From contig NZ_BMNG01000002.1 in the NCBI RefSeq assembly GCF_014646335.1, positions 248,001 to 312,000 on the forward strand: 64,000 bases of DNA, given 5' to 3'. This DNA comes from Streptomyces lasiicapitis. GTDB taxonomy: Bacteria; Actinomycetota; Actinomycetes; Streptomycetales; Streptomycetaceae. The notes beneath the pieces were generated by a model. It was not told the origin of the DNA. It ran no database searches and worked only from the letters and a program-made list of their open reading frames with translations. Positions 51,644 to 59,942 of this stretch are shown piece after piece; within the stretch, counting starts at the first letter, position 1; the number at the start of each line of letters is the position of its first letter. The translations under genes were made by a program, and so were the position numbers.

Positions 51644-52234
51644 CTATCGGATGAGCCACCACCGGTACCGGGCGTCCTCCACGGGAAGGTCGTCGCGCAC
51701 GGTCGCGTACGAGGTGCCCGCCTTGTAGGGCGTGCTCAACCGCTTCCCGTCGTCCCACGAAGTGAACATCTGCCCCTCGAGGCTGTCCGGGGGAATGCCC
51801 CAGGCCTGCTGAATGTCCCTCCTCTCGCACGTCGCCATCCAGGCGAGACCCCATCCGCCGACGTCGGCGAGACACTTGCCGTTGCTGACCGAGACGATCT
51901 GAAACGCGAAGGCATTGTCGAGCCCGAGCCGCCACCTCTGCCGGGGATCGCCCGCGTCGCACGGAGCGAGCGTGGCGGTGCCCTGGAAGCCGTTGGCGGG
52001 GTCCTCGGCCGTGGTCATGCACAGGCCGTTGGCCACGTTGCGCCATTGGCTCCCGGCGTCGGCGGTCGCGGCGGCCGATCCGACGGAGCCGACGGGCTCG
52101 ACCTGCGCGGACGCCGTGCCCGCGAGCACCCCACCGGCCGCCACGGCGACCACGGCCGCCGTCAGGACGCCGACCCGGCGGGTGAACTGATGGCTGAACC
52201 GATGGCTGAACTTCCTCCGGCGTACGGCCTTCAT
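51644..52234 (-). CDS. Secreted ricin-type (beta-trefoil) lectin-like protein
   Basis: A 196-residue exported protein. A basic start (MKAVRRRKFSHRFSHQFTRR) and hydrophobic VGVLTAAVVAVAAGGVLAGTASA form the signal (cleavage at about 43). The mature region holds ricin-like repeats: NGLCMTTAEDPANGFQGTATLAPCDAGDPRQRWRLG includes the QxW motif, then NGKCLADVGGWGLAWMATCERRDIQQAW. Two or three incomplete lobes are visible. It may bind polysaccharides. It converges on the TetR gene with an 8-bp gap, and diverges from the LacI gene. Confidence 0.72.
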   Translation of the reverse strand: MKAVRRRKFSHRFSHQFTRRVGVLTAAVVAVAAGGVLAGTASAQVEPVGSVGSAAATADAGSQWRNVANGLCMTTAEDPANGFQGTATLAPCDAGDPRQRWRLGLDNAFAFQIVSVSNGKCLADVGGWGLAWMATCERRDIQQAWGIPPDSLEGQMFTSWDDGKRLSTPYKAGTSYATVRDDLPVEDARYRWWLIR

Positions 52235-52297
52235 GCGTGCTCCCTCCCCGTGGCGGCGCGGGGACAACTGGGCCCGGCACCGCGATCTTTCACGTTC

Positions 52298-52315
52298 CGT
52301 CACTTGATGGTGACG
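52298..52315. promoter_or_regulatory. 18-bp dyad CGTCAC-N6-GTGACG
   Basis: A perfect inverted repeat lies between the lectin gene and the divergent LacI gene. It may be an operator for one of them. It lacks the central CG typical of LacI sites, so the binding protein is unknown. Confidence 0.45.
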
Positions 52316-52429
52316 TACGGTGGAAGCGGCTCGCCATCCCCAGATTGAGGGATGACCCGGCACACGGCCGCCGACGCGGAAGAAGCCGCTGGCTATCCTG
52401 ATCGGCAACCGTCGATGAGGAGTTCCGAG

Positions 52430-53512
52430 GTGCCCCAGGCAGCAGCGCGTCCCACGCTGGAGGCAGTGGCCGCGCGGGCGGGGGTGTCGCGGGCGACGGT
52501 GTCCCGGGTCGTGAACGGCGAGGCCGGGGTGCGGGAGGTGCTCGCCGTGAAGGTCCGGCGGGCCGTGAAGGAGCTCGGTTACGTTCCCAACCGGGCCGCC
52601 CGCAGTCTCGTCACGCGGCGTCACGACGCCGTCGCCGTGGTCATCGCCGAGCCCGAGACCAGGGTCTTCGCCGATCCCTTCTTCGGGCTCCAACTACGGG
52701 GCATCAGCAAGGAACTGACGGCACGTGACGTACAACTCGTGCTGCTCCTCACGGAGGGGCGTGACGACCACGAGCGGGTCGGGCGCTATCTCGCGGGCGG
52801 CCACGTGGACGGCGCGCTCGTCTTCTCGCTGCACCTGGACGACCCGCTGCCCGGCATCATCCACGGCGCGGGCGTGCCCACGGTGTTCGGCGGGCGGCCC
52901 GGCTGGGCGGGCGGCGTGGGCAGTGCGCGGTACGTCGACTGCGACAACCGCGGTGGCGCCCGGCAGGCCGTACGCCACCTCGTCGGCCTCGGCCGCACCC
53001 GCGTCGCGCACATCACCGGCCCCCCGGACCAGACCTCGGCCGTCGACCGCCACGACGGCTACCGCGACGTCCTGCCGACGGCGGACCCCGACCTGACCGC
53101 CACGGGCGACTTCACCCCCGCGGGCGGCGAGCGCGCCATGCGCCTGCTCCTCGACCGCCGCCCCGATGTCGACGCCGTCTTCGCCGCCAACGACCTTTCC
53201 GCGTCGGGCGCGCTGCGCGTGCTGCGGGAGTCCGGACGGCGGGTGCCGCAGGACGTCGCGGTCGTCGGCTTCGACGACATGCTGCCCGTGGCCGAGCAGG
53301 CCGACCCGCCGCTGACGACGGTGCGACAGGACATCGAGGAGATGGGGCGGCTGATGGCGGCGATGCTGCTGCGTGGCCAGGGGCAGGCAGGGGGAGGAGG
53401 GGGAGCCGGGACAGCCGAAGAGGGCGACGCGGCGTACGGCGAGGTCGACGTCGAGGACGACGGCGCGTGCGTGGTGCTGCCCACGGAGCTCGTCCGGCGG
53501 GAGTCCGCCTAG
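52430..53512 (+). CDS. LacI family transcriptional repressor
   Basis: A 360-residue regulator. PTLEAVAARAGVSRATVSRVVNGEAGVREVLAVKVRRAVKELGYVPNRAARSLVTRR, in parts, covers the LacI helix-turn-helix and hinge helix at about 8-62. A periplasmic-binding-type sugar domain follows (DGALVFS, HITGP, DAVFAANDLSASGAL, VAVVGFDD). A Gly-rich insert at about 320-335 is unusual. GTG 52430, 8 bases after GAGGAG, is preferred to ATG 52352 or 52415. A candidate target is the GH64 operator at 55883. Confidence 0.87.
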   Translation: MPQAAARPTLEAVAARAGVSRATVSRVVNGEAGVREVLAVKVRRAVKELGYVPNRAARSLVTRRHDAVAVVIAEPETRVFADPFFGLQLRGISKELTARDVQLVLLLTEGRDDHERVGRYLAGGHVDGALVFSLHLDDPLPGIIHGAGVPTVFGGRPGWAGGVGSARYVDCDNRGGARQAVRHLVGLGRTRVAHITGPPDQTSAVDRHDGYRDVLPTADPDLTATGDFTPAGGERAMRLLLDRRPDVDAVFAANDLSASGALRVLRESGRRVPQDVAVVGFDDMLPVAEQADPPLTTVRQDIEEMGRLMAAMLLRGQGQAGGGGGAGTAEEGDAAYGEVDVEDDGACVVLPTELVRRESA

Positions 53513-53690
53513 TCCTGGTCCCCGCCCGGCGGGAGCCCGCCCGGTCAGCCCTCGGGCAGCCGTCCGCGGAAATTCTTTCCGTACCCCGGTCACACTTCCC
53601 GCGCCCCGTCCGTCATGGCAGTGAGACCCACGGAAAAGCGTGGGGCGGCCGGGAGCAGCGACTCTCGGGTATGACGAGTGGGGAGCAGTC

Positions 53691-54452
53691 ATGGCGGCAA
53701 CGATCCTGGTCACCGGTGGTACGGGCACGCTCGGCAGCCTCGTGGTGCCGTTGCTGCGCGCGGCGGGGCGCGACGTGCGCGTGCTCACCCGGAAGGAGCG
53801 CGCGGGGCAGGACGGCGTCGCGTACGTGACCGGCGACCTGGCCAAGGGCGAGGGAATCGAGGCGGCGGTGGCCGGCGCCGACACCGTGCTGCACCTCGCG
53901 GGCGGCCCGAAGGGCGACGAGGAGGCCACCCGGAACCTGGCGCGGGCAGCGGCGGCGGCCGGAGTGCGGCACCTGGTGTACATCTCGGTCATCGGCGCCG
54001 ACCACATGCCGATCAGCTGGTTCAAGGAGAAGCTCGGCGCCGAGCGTGCCGTGGCCGACTCGGGTGTGCCGTGGACGACCCTGCGGGCCGCCCAGTTCCA
54101 CGACCTGGTCCTGAACGTCGTGTCGAAGATGGCCAAGATGCCGGTGCTCCCCGTCCCCGGAGGCCTGCGCTTCCAGCCGGTCGACGCGCGCGAGGTGGCG
54201 GCAAGGATCGTCGAGCTGACCCTCGGCGAGCCCGCCGGCCTGGTGCCGGACCTGGCGGGACCGAAGGTGTACGGAATGGCCGAGCTGAGCCGCGGCTACC
54301 TGGCGGCCCGCGGCAAGCACCGCCTGATGATGCCGGTCCGGATGCCCGGGAAGGTCGGTCGGGCGTACCGGGCCGGGGAGAACCTGACGCTCGACGGCGC
54401 CGCCGTGGGCGAGCGCACCTGGGAGGACTTCCTCGCGGAGCGCGTGCACTAG
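53691..54452 (+). CDS. NmrA-like NAD(P)-binding protein
   Basis: A 253-residue atypical SDR. ATILVTGGTGTLGSLVVPLLRAAGRDVRVLTR (about 3-34) is the GxxGxxG cofactor motif of the NmrA/complex-I 30-kDa-like group. LVYISVIGADHMPISWFKEKLGAERAV (about 104-130) and PWTTLRAAQFHDLVL follow. The catalytic Tyr-x-x-x-Lys of SDR enzymes is absent, so it may sense NAD(P) or act on a quinone. ATG 53691 has GGGGAGCAG before it. Confidence 0.82.
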   Translation: MAATILVTGGTGTLGSLVVPLLRAAGRDVRVLTRKERAGQDGVAYVTGDLAKGEGIEAAVAGADTVLHLAGGPKGDEEATRNLARAAAAAGVRHLVYISVIGADHMPISWFKEKLGAERAVADSGVPWTTLRAAQFHDLVLNVVSKMAKMPVLPVPGGLRFQPVDAREVAARIVELTLGEPAGLVPDLAGPKVYGMAELSRGYLAARGKHRLMMPVRMPGKVGRAYRAGENLTLDGAAVGERTWEDFLAERVH

Positions 54453-54464
54453 GCGCACCGCGTG

Positions 54465-54498
54465 TTGCGCCCCGGTCCACTGCCGGACCGGGGCGCAA
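54465..54498. terminator. Bidirectional hairpin terminator
   Basis: TTGCGCCCCGGTCC (54465-54478) pairs exactly with GGACCGGGGCGCAA (54485-54498) around a 6-base loop. It lies between the convergent NmrA-like and GH64 genes. Confidence 0.8.
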
Positions 54499-54536
54499 GC
54501 CGATGGGGTCACGTCCCCGGACTCATGCCTTCAGTG

Positions 54537-55760
54537 CTACGCCCCCACGGACACCGTGAACCGGCGCGGATTGCCGTCGTGCGCCGCGCCCGACACGTCC
54601 GGCTGGCCGTCCGGGCGTACGTCGTCGTACGGGAAGGCGTACCCGATGGGCGAGTTGGCGTGCACCACGCGGGACCAGTGGTTGGTGACGTCACCGCGGT
54701 AGTAGTCGCCGGCCGTCGTGCCGTTCGGCTGCGACGGGTGGGTGAGCATGATGCTGCGGTTGAACCCGGCGGCGAGGCGGGCGAGGAGGCCCTTCTTGTC
54801 GTCCGAGTCGCCCGGGTTGTTGGTGAACGGGCCGTGGTTGCAGGTGAAGATGTCCTTCGAGGTGGGCTTGGTGAAGGTGTGGCCGCCCTCGAAGGTGAGG
54901 GTGTCGCCCGAGACCCGGCCGACGCGCACGCCCCGTCCGCCCTGGAGGTCGATGCGCAGGTCGGTGGAGCGGTACTTGTTCCAGACCTGGTCGATGTAGC
55001 CGTTGAAGTAGTCGCGGAACGGCATCTTGCTCGGGTCGCCGAAGTGCGGGGCCATGAGGTTCTGCGGCGAGATGACGCGCAGTACGCCGCCGTCGCCGCG
55101 GATCACCAGCTTGTCCCAGGGCTGCCCGTCCCGGCCCGCCTGCGCCACCAGATCGGCGGCGATCTTGTCCACGGCCCCGTCGGGCAGCGGTGCGACGGTG
55201 TGCTTGGCGTCGCCCTCCAGCGTCAGACCGATGGGCAGCGCGGTCACCAGGTCCACGTAGCTGATGTTCGCGTACAACTGCGTGCTGTTGAAGGTGAACT
55301 CGCAGAACGACCACGTGCGGCCGTAGTTCGCGTCTTCCTTGGTGGCGAACGCGGGCTCGACGAGGGAGGGGCCCGGGTTGAGGAAGAAGTCAAGTTTGTC
55401 GTCGCGGACGAAGTAGACGCGGGCGCCGAACATTTGAGGAAGCGTAAGCACCTTGGGGGCGGAGCCCGCCGCGCCCAGCGGGATGGCGCAGTCCACCGGC
55501 AGCGGGGTCTGCGGGGCCGACGGCGATTCGGGGCGGTAGACGCCGCCGTCCGGCTTCAGGAGCAGCCAGCGGTCGGTGCCCGGCTCGTGGCCGGTGACGT
55601 ACGCGCGGACCTGGCCCGGCAGGGACTTGTTCTGCAACGCGAGTTCACAGGTCGCGGGCGCGGCCGAGGCGTCCGGGCTCAGCGCGCTGCCCCACGCGGG
55701 GTACGTGAGGGCGCCCGCGGCGGCCGCGGACGACGTCAGGAACACTCTGCGCGATATCAC
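54537..55760 (-). CDS. Secreted GH64 beta-1,3-glucanase
   Basis: A 407-residue exported hydrolase. SRRVFLTSSAAAAGALTYPAW is a twin-arginine signal. The mature protein matches the GH64 (thaumatin-like) laminaripentaose-producing glucanases: NKSLPGQVRAYVTGHEPGTDRWLLLKPDGGVYRP near the start, FCEFTFNSTQLYANISYVDLVTALPIGLTLEG with catalytic acidic residues, and WNKYRSTDLRID. No carbohydrate-binding module is attached. GTG 55760 has GGAGAG before it. A LacI-type operator (55883) lies upstream, implying induction by beta-glucan sugars. Confidence 0.9.
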   Translation of the reverse strand: MISRRVFLTSSAAAAGALTYPAWGSALSPDASAAPATCELALQNKSLPGQVRAYVTGHEPGTDRWLLLKPDGGVYRPESPSAPQTPLPVDCAIPLGAAGSAPKVLTLPQMFGARVYFVRDDKLDFFLNPGPSLVEPAFATKEDANYGRTWSFCEFTFNSTQLYANISYVDLVTALPIGLTLEGDAKHTVAPLPDGAVDKIAADLVAQAGRDGQPWDKLVIRGDGGVLRVISPQNLMAPHFGDPSKMPFRDYFNGYIDQVWNKYRSTDLRIDLQGGRGVRVGRVSGDTLTFEGGHTFTKPTSKDIFTCNHGPFTNNPGDSDDKKGLLARLAAGFNRSIMLTHPSQPNGTTAGDYYRGDVTNHWSRVVHANSPIGYAFPYDDVRPDGQPDVSGAAHDGNPRRFTVSVGA

Positions 55761-56116
55761 GGTATTTCTCTCCTGGCTTGAATGTGGGGGGAGTTGAGCA
55801 GGAGTGCGGCCCGGGCGCGCGGTGGTGCGTCGACGTGCCCCCACTGTTGCCGCGGTGAAAAGCCGCCGTCAAGAGGTGTGGCTGAGAGCGCTCTCAGAAA
55901 CTGCTCGGTGTTCACAAGGTGATGAAGGCCGAGCGCGGAGAGTGACGGGAAACCGGCCGCGGGTCCGGGGCGGCCGGTGACGGTGTGTGCCCGGCCGGGG
56001 CCAGCGCGCGCGGATTGTCAGTGCCCGGTGGAAGACTCGGAAGCGACGGATTGCGACGAGTGCGGACGAGTACGGCAGACGCAACGAGTACGACGAGCGC
56101 GACAAAGGAGTCGATC
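55761..56116. other. 356-bp divergent spacer between GH64 and VOC genes
   Basis: It holds the 14-bp operator-like palindrome at 55883. The remainder contains the promoters of both genes. A frame is open on the + strand from 55985 in phase with the VOC gene, but the encoded residues look unlike the VOC fold, so I do not treat it as coding. Confidence 0.6.
55883..55896. promoter_or_regulatory. LacI-type operator TGAGAGCGCTCTCA
   Basis: A perfect 14-bp palindrome of the same shape as the CebR cellulase operator (TGGGAGCGCTCCCA), 122 bp upstream of the GH64 start. The central GCGC and flanking symmetry are typical of Streptomyces LacI repressors. It probably silences the glucanase until an inducing oligosaccharide is present. 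Confidence 0.75.
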
Positions 56117-56917
56117 ATGCTCAGCGATCTCACACTCACCGGAGCCCCGATCTGGGTGGATCTGGGCACCACGGACATCGACGGCGCGGCCGCCTTCTAC
56201 AAGGGCGTCTTCGGCTGGGACTTCGAGAAGGGTGGCGAGGAAGTCGGCGGGTACGGCACGTTCCAGATCGACGGCAAGGCCGCCGCCGGCGGAATGGCGG
56301 TCACGCCCGAGATGGGCGCGACGGGCGGCCCCTCCTGGTCGCTGTACTTCTGCACGCCGGACGCCGACGCCACCGCCAAGAAGGTCGAGCAGGCGGGCGG
56401 CCGCACGCTCTTCGAGCCGATGGACGTCCTGGACTACGGCCGCATGGCGGGCTTCGCCGACGCCGCCGGTGTCGCCTTCTCCGTGTGGCAGCCCGGACAG
56501 AACAAGGGCCTGGACGTGGTGAACGTGCCCGGCGGACTGATCTGGACCGAGCTGTACACCCCGGACATCGAGGCGGGCGCCGCGTTCTACGACGCGGTGT
56601 TCGGCTGGAAGACGATCGCCCAGCCCTTCGAGGGCGGCTCGTACACCATGGTGTACCCGGGCGGCGGCACCGCGGACGACATGTTCGGCGGCCTGTGGCC
56701 CCTCGACCAGGACCCCGTCGAGCAGGAAGCCGGTGTCTACTGGATGCCGTACTTCCAGGTGGCCGACATCGACGCGGTGGTCGAGAAAGCGCGCACGACC
56801 GGCGGCACGGTCCGGGCCGAGCGCATGGACCTCGCCGGTGTGGGCGCGTTCGCGAAGCTCGCCGATCCGCACGGCGCGAAGTTCGCGCTGATGCAGCCCG
56901 AGCCGCAGCAGGGCTGA
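56117..56917 (+). CDS. VOC family protein with two glyoxalase-like domains
   Basis: A 266-residue protein with two beta-alpha-beta-beta-beta modules. Residues 8-130 (PIWVDLGTTDIDGAAAFYKGVFGWDFEKG..) and 135-262 (LIWTELYTPDIEAGAAFYDAVFGWKTI..) repeat each other. ADPHGAKFALMQP closes the second. Such proteins include bleomycin-type resistance and hydroxylase relatives, but most Streptomyces two-domain members are uncharacterised. ATG 56117, after AAAGGAG, gives the conserved start. Confidence 0.85.
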   Translation: MLSDLTLTGAPIWVDLGTTDIDGAAAFYKGVFGWDFEKGGEEVGGYGTFQIDGKAAAGGMAVTPEMGATGGPSWSLYFCTPDADATAKKVEQAGGRTLFEPMDVLDYGRMAGFADAAGVAFSVWQPGQNKGLDVVNVPGGLIWTELYTPDIEAGAAFYDAVFGWKTIAQPFEGGSYTMVYPGGGTADDMFGGLWPLDQDPVEQEAGVYWMPYFQVADIDAVVEKARTTGGTVRAERMDLAGVGAFAKLADPHGAKFALMQPEPQQG

Positions 56918-57006
56918 GCCGCTATCGTGGGGCCCCGCCGAGTCGAGGCCCCATGCCGGGCCGTCAAGGGCCCCCGCCGCCCGGTCCTGAAACACCCGGC
57001 GCGCCG

Positions 57007-57026
57007 CGTTGATCGAACGTTGATCG
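57007..57026 (+). promoter_or_regulatory. CGTTGATCG direct repeats, 11-bp period, upstream of the WhiB gene
   Basis: CGTTGATCG occurs at 57007-57015 and 57018-57026, one helical turn apart, 32 bp before the WhiB start. Direct repeats at helical spacing are typical of sites for regulators that bind as tandem monomers. Confidence 0.5.
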
Positions 57027-57057
57027 GTTGTTTCGCGCCATCCTTCAGGATCACGGC

Positions 57058-57306
57058 ATGCACAATGACACCACTTTGCCCGTGCCCGAACTCGCCTGGC
57101 AGGAGCAGGCGCTGTGCGCGCAGACCGGGCCAGACTTCTTCTTCCCCGAGCCCGGCAGCTCGGTGCGTGAGGCCAAGAACATCTGCCGCCTCTGCGACAT
57201 GCGCCAGACCTGCCTGGCGTACGCCCTCGACAACGACGAGCGGTTCGGCGTCTGGGGCGGGCTCTCCGAGAAGGAACGGCAGAGCCTGCGGCGCGACCGG
57301 GCCTGA
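57058..57306 (+). CDS. WhiB-family [4Fe-4S] regulator
   Basis: An 82-residue WhiB-like protein. Cysteines at 20, 43, 46 and 52 (C-x22-C-x2-C-x5-C) bind a [4Fe-4S] cluster. DFFFPEPG, REAKNICRLC and GVWGG (64-68, the turn that contacts sigma factor) are all present, with a basic tail for DNA. It most resembles WhiB itself (WQEQALCAQT..), but lacks its longer N-terminus. Such proteins regulate development or redox responses. ATG 57058 keeps the family length. Confidence 0.9.
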   Translation: MHNDTTLPVPELAWQEQALCAQTGPDFFFPEPGSSVREAKNICRLCDMRQTCLAYALDNDERFGVWGGLSEKERQSLRRDRA

Positions 57307-57357
57307 GAGGGCGCGGCCGCGCCGGGCTCCGGGTGCTGCGCTCCGGCTTCGGGGCCC

Positions 57358-59829
57358 TTAGGCGTACGTCACCGTGAACTGCCCGGCACCCGCCGGTACA
57401 TGGACGTCGTCGCCCGACACCGGCAGCTCACGCCCGTCCGCCGACGCAGCCCGCACGGAGCCGAAGCGGCACGGGTAGACGTACCGCACCCGCTCGGGTG
57501 ACCGCGTGATGTCCACGGTCACCGTGCGGGCCGCCGCGTCGTGCGTGAGCCGGTAGCCGAAGGGCGCGCCGAACAGCGTGGGCGCGGAGTCGACGGTCAC
57601 CGGCTCCCCGTCCGGCACCCAGTGCGGGCGGATGCCCGGGGCGACGTACAGATGCGGATCGCGATCCTCGTCGGCCTCGAAGAAGAGGATGTCGCGGAGC
57701 AGCAGCAGATACTCCGCCGCCGCCCAGCCGTGCGGAATGTCGCCCATGTACCAGTGCCGGTGCGGGACCTCGGCGAAGCCGGACGCGATCGGGAACGCGT
57801 GCTGCTCGTTCCACGCGCCGAGCGCCACCGCCCGGTCGTCGGTGCGCGGCAGCGAGGCGGCCACGGTCCAGCCGAGCAGCTCGTCCATCCGCGCGGCGTT
57901 CCCGGCGAGCAGATACGCGTGCGCCAACTGCATGGTCAGGTAGGGGCCGTACGCGTTCCAGGCCGCCTCGTGCCGGAAGCCGCCCGTCACGAAACGTCCG
58001 TACATGGTGTCCAGCGTGAACCGCGCCGCCCGGTCGACGTCGTCGCCCAGCTTGCCGCCCATGTGCAGCCGCAGCGGATGGAAGTACGCGGCCGCGCCGA
58101 TCATCGTCGAGTCGCGCCGCCCGACGTCGCCGGGTCCGGTCGGGATGTACGTCTCCCACTCGCCGCGCCGCTGCTGCTCCGCAAGGACCCAGCGGATCGA
58201 GGCGGCCGTGGCCTGCTTCAGGTCGTCGAACGCGGCCCAGAGTTCGCGGACCTCGGGGGTGCCGAGGCGCTCGGCGAGGCGCGCCGCCTCATAGAGACCG
58301 GCGAGGCCCCACAGGTCGTCCCAGTAGTGCGGCTTGTCGCGCTCGCCGAGGTGCTCGGCGCTCCAGCCGCTGTGCAGCAGGCCGTACGCGTCCCGGTTGT
58401 CGCGCAGCCAGCGCGCGCCGTCGACGACGTACGGCGTGTAGAGCTTGGCGCCGAAGGCGGTGCCGGGGCCCGCCGTGCGGTCGAAGCGGCCGATCGCCCA
58501 CAGCGCCTGGCCGTTGCTGTCCCACTCGCGGTCGTCGCGCTCGTGCGGGCCGCCGTAGAAGCCGTACTCGGCGCAGGGCCCGATCCGGCCGGTGCCGCGG
58601 TTGAACCGCAGCGGATAGTGCGTGCCCAGCTGGTGCTCCGCGAGCGCCGCGTCGCCCACCAGCGAGCATGCCGTCGCCTCCACCGAGGAGTCCCGGATCC
58701 AGAACGAGTCGTACACGGTCGGACCCGGGTGGATCTCGCCGTGGTCGGAGAGGACGAGCAACTGCGAGCGCGCCTGCCGGAACAGGTCGGTCAAGTGGGC
58801 CACGGGCTGCGGGAGCCCGGGCTGCACGCCCTGGCCGAGGACCTTCGCCGTCCAGAACTGCCGGTTGCTCTCCTCCAGTTCGGCGGCCGGCGTGGCGCGG
58901 ATCTCGGCCAGGTCGGCGGCCCCGCTGTACAGGTCGACCGGCAGCCGCACGTCGACCTCGAACGCCGTGCCGTCCGCCACCCGGAACGGCCACGCGAACG
59001 CGGCGCTGCACAAACCCGCGACCTGGTCCTGCGCCTGCAGCGCCGCGTTGAGCTTGCCGCCCACGGCCAGGTCGTGGAACGGGCTGCGCGTCAGATACGC
59101 CGCCGGGTCGGACGCGAAGTCCGGGTTGCCGTACACGCCGTAGTGCGTGGGCGCGGTGTCGAACGCCGGGCCCCAGCCGCTGTTGGTCTCCACCCGAGCC
59201 TCGTCCGGCAGATACCTGAGGAACGTCAGCCTGCGGTCGGTGCCGCCCGGGTCGCCGCGGTCGTGCCGCTGGAAACCGCTCGGCCCCGCGGGCAGCACCG
59301 CCGCGCACAGCCAGCCCTCGCGCGGCGCTCCGCCCGGGGCGGTGACGCTCAGCCGGGTCACCGTGAGGTCCCGCTGCCGCGGGCCGACCGGCGCCGCGAA
59401 GGTCCGCTGCGTGAACTCCACGCCGCCCGGCGTGCGGAACGTCGTCACCACCACCGGCAGATGCGGCGCCTCCATGCGCTGCGCGACCGTCCCGCACTCC
59501 GCGAGCTGCGGCACGCCGACGGTGCCCGACACCGGCTCGTACAGGAAGAACGCCAGGCAGTACTTGTCGTACACCGGCTCGATCTCCCCGGCCTGGCCGA
59601 TCAGCGACTCCTGGCGGTGGTCCTTCACGCCCACCATGTGCCAGTAGCGGTACAGCGCGTTCGAGGAGAACGCGGCCTCCTTCGATTCGTACGTGCCCGA
59701 GTCGAAGTCGTCGCTCCAGCGCCGGAAGGCGGCCTGCGCCCACCACGGCACCGGGTACGGCACCCGCGCCCGGTCCGCCCAACTGCGCCACATGACCTCG
59801 TAGAACATCCACTCATGGGTCCGTGCCAC
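57358..59829 (-). CDS. Cytoplasmic six-hairpin glycosidase-like protein
   Basis: An 823-residue protein without a signal peptide. Residues 1-320 form an N-terminal beta-rich region (WWAQAAFRRWSDDFDSGTYESKEAAF..). From about 345 an (alpha/alpha)6 barrel is indicated (TVYDSFWIRDSSVEATACSLVG, REWDSNGQALWAIGRF, HYWDDLWGLAGLYEAARLAERLG, GGFRHEAAWNAYGPYLTMQLAHAYLLAG). The paired Asp/Glu in WIRDSS and REWDSNGQ recall GH15/GH63-like active sites. I do not recognise a defined family or substrate. It is divergent from the HEAT-repeat gene. Confidence 0.75.
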   Translation of the reverse strand: MARTHEWMFYEVMWRSWADRARVPYPVPWWAQAAFRRWSDDFDSGTYESKEAAFSSNALYRYWHMVGVKDHRQESLIGQAGEIEPVYDKYCLAFFLYEPVSGTVGVPQLAECGTVAQRMEAPHLPVVVTTFRTPGGVEFTQRTFAAPVGPRQRDLTVTRLSVTAPGGAPREGWLCAAVLPAGPSGFQRHDRGDPGGTDRRLTFLRYLPDEARVETNSGWGPAFDTAPTHYGVYGNPDFASDPAAYLTRSPFHDLAVGGKLNAALQAQDQVAGLCSAAFAWPFRVADGTAFEVDVRLPVDLYSGAADLAEIRATPAAELEESNRQFWTAKVLGQGVQPGLPQPVAHLTDLFRQARSQLLVLSDHGEIHPGPTVYDSFWIRDSSVEATACSLVGDAALAEHQLGTHYPLRFNRGTGRIGPCAEYGFYGGPHERDDREWDSNGQALWAIGRFDRTAGPGTAFGAKLYTPYVVDGARWLRDNRDAYGLLHSGWSAEHLGERDKPHYWDDLWGLAGLYEAARLAERLGTPEVRELWAAFDDLKQATAASIRWVLAEQQRRGEWETYIPTGPGDVGRRDSTMIGAAAYFHPLRLHMGGKLGDDVDRAARFTLDTMYGRFVTGGFRHEAAWNAYGPYLTMQLAHAYLLAGNAARMDELLGWTVAASLPRTDDRAVALGAWNEQHAFPIASGFAEVPHRHWYMGDIPHGWAAAEYLLLLRDILFFEADEDRDPHLYVAPGIRPHWVPDGEPVTVDSAPTLFGAPFGYRLTHDAAARTVTVDITRSPERVRYVYPCRFGSVRAASADGRELPVSGDDVHVPAGAGQFTVTYA

Positions 59830-59942
59830 TTCCGTGCACCCCCTGGGGTCGACGGCGGCTGTGCCCGTCTGCCCAACATGGCACCGCCGGGCAGGACCGT
59901 AAATCGCTACGGCGCCGCGTGCCCGCCGGGCAGAATCGCGGG

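Noticed and set aside
55985..56116. N-terminal extension of the VOC protein from GTG 55985
   Set aside because: The added 44 residues do not fit the fold, and ATG 56117 has a good AAAGGAG ribosome site.
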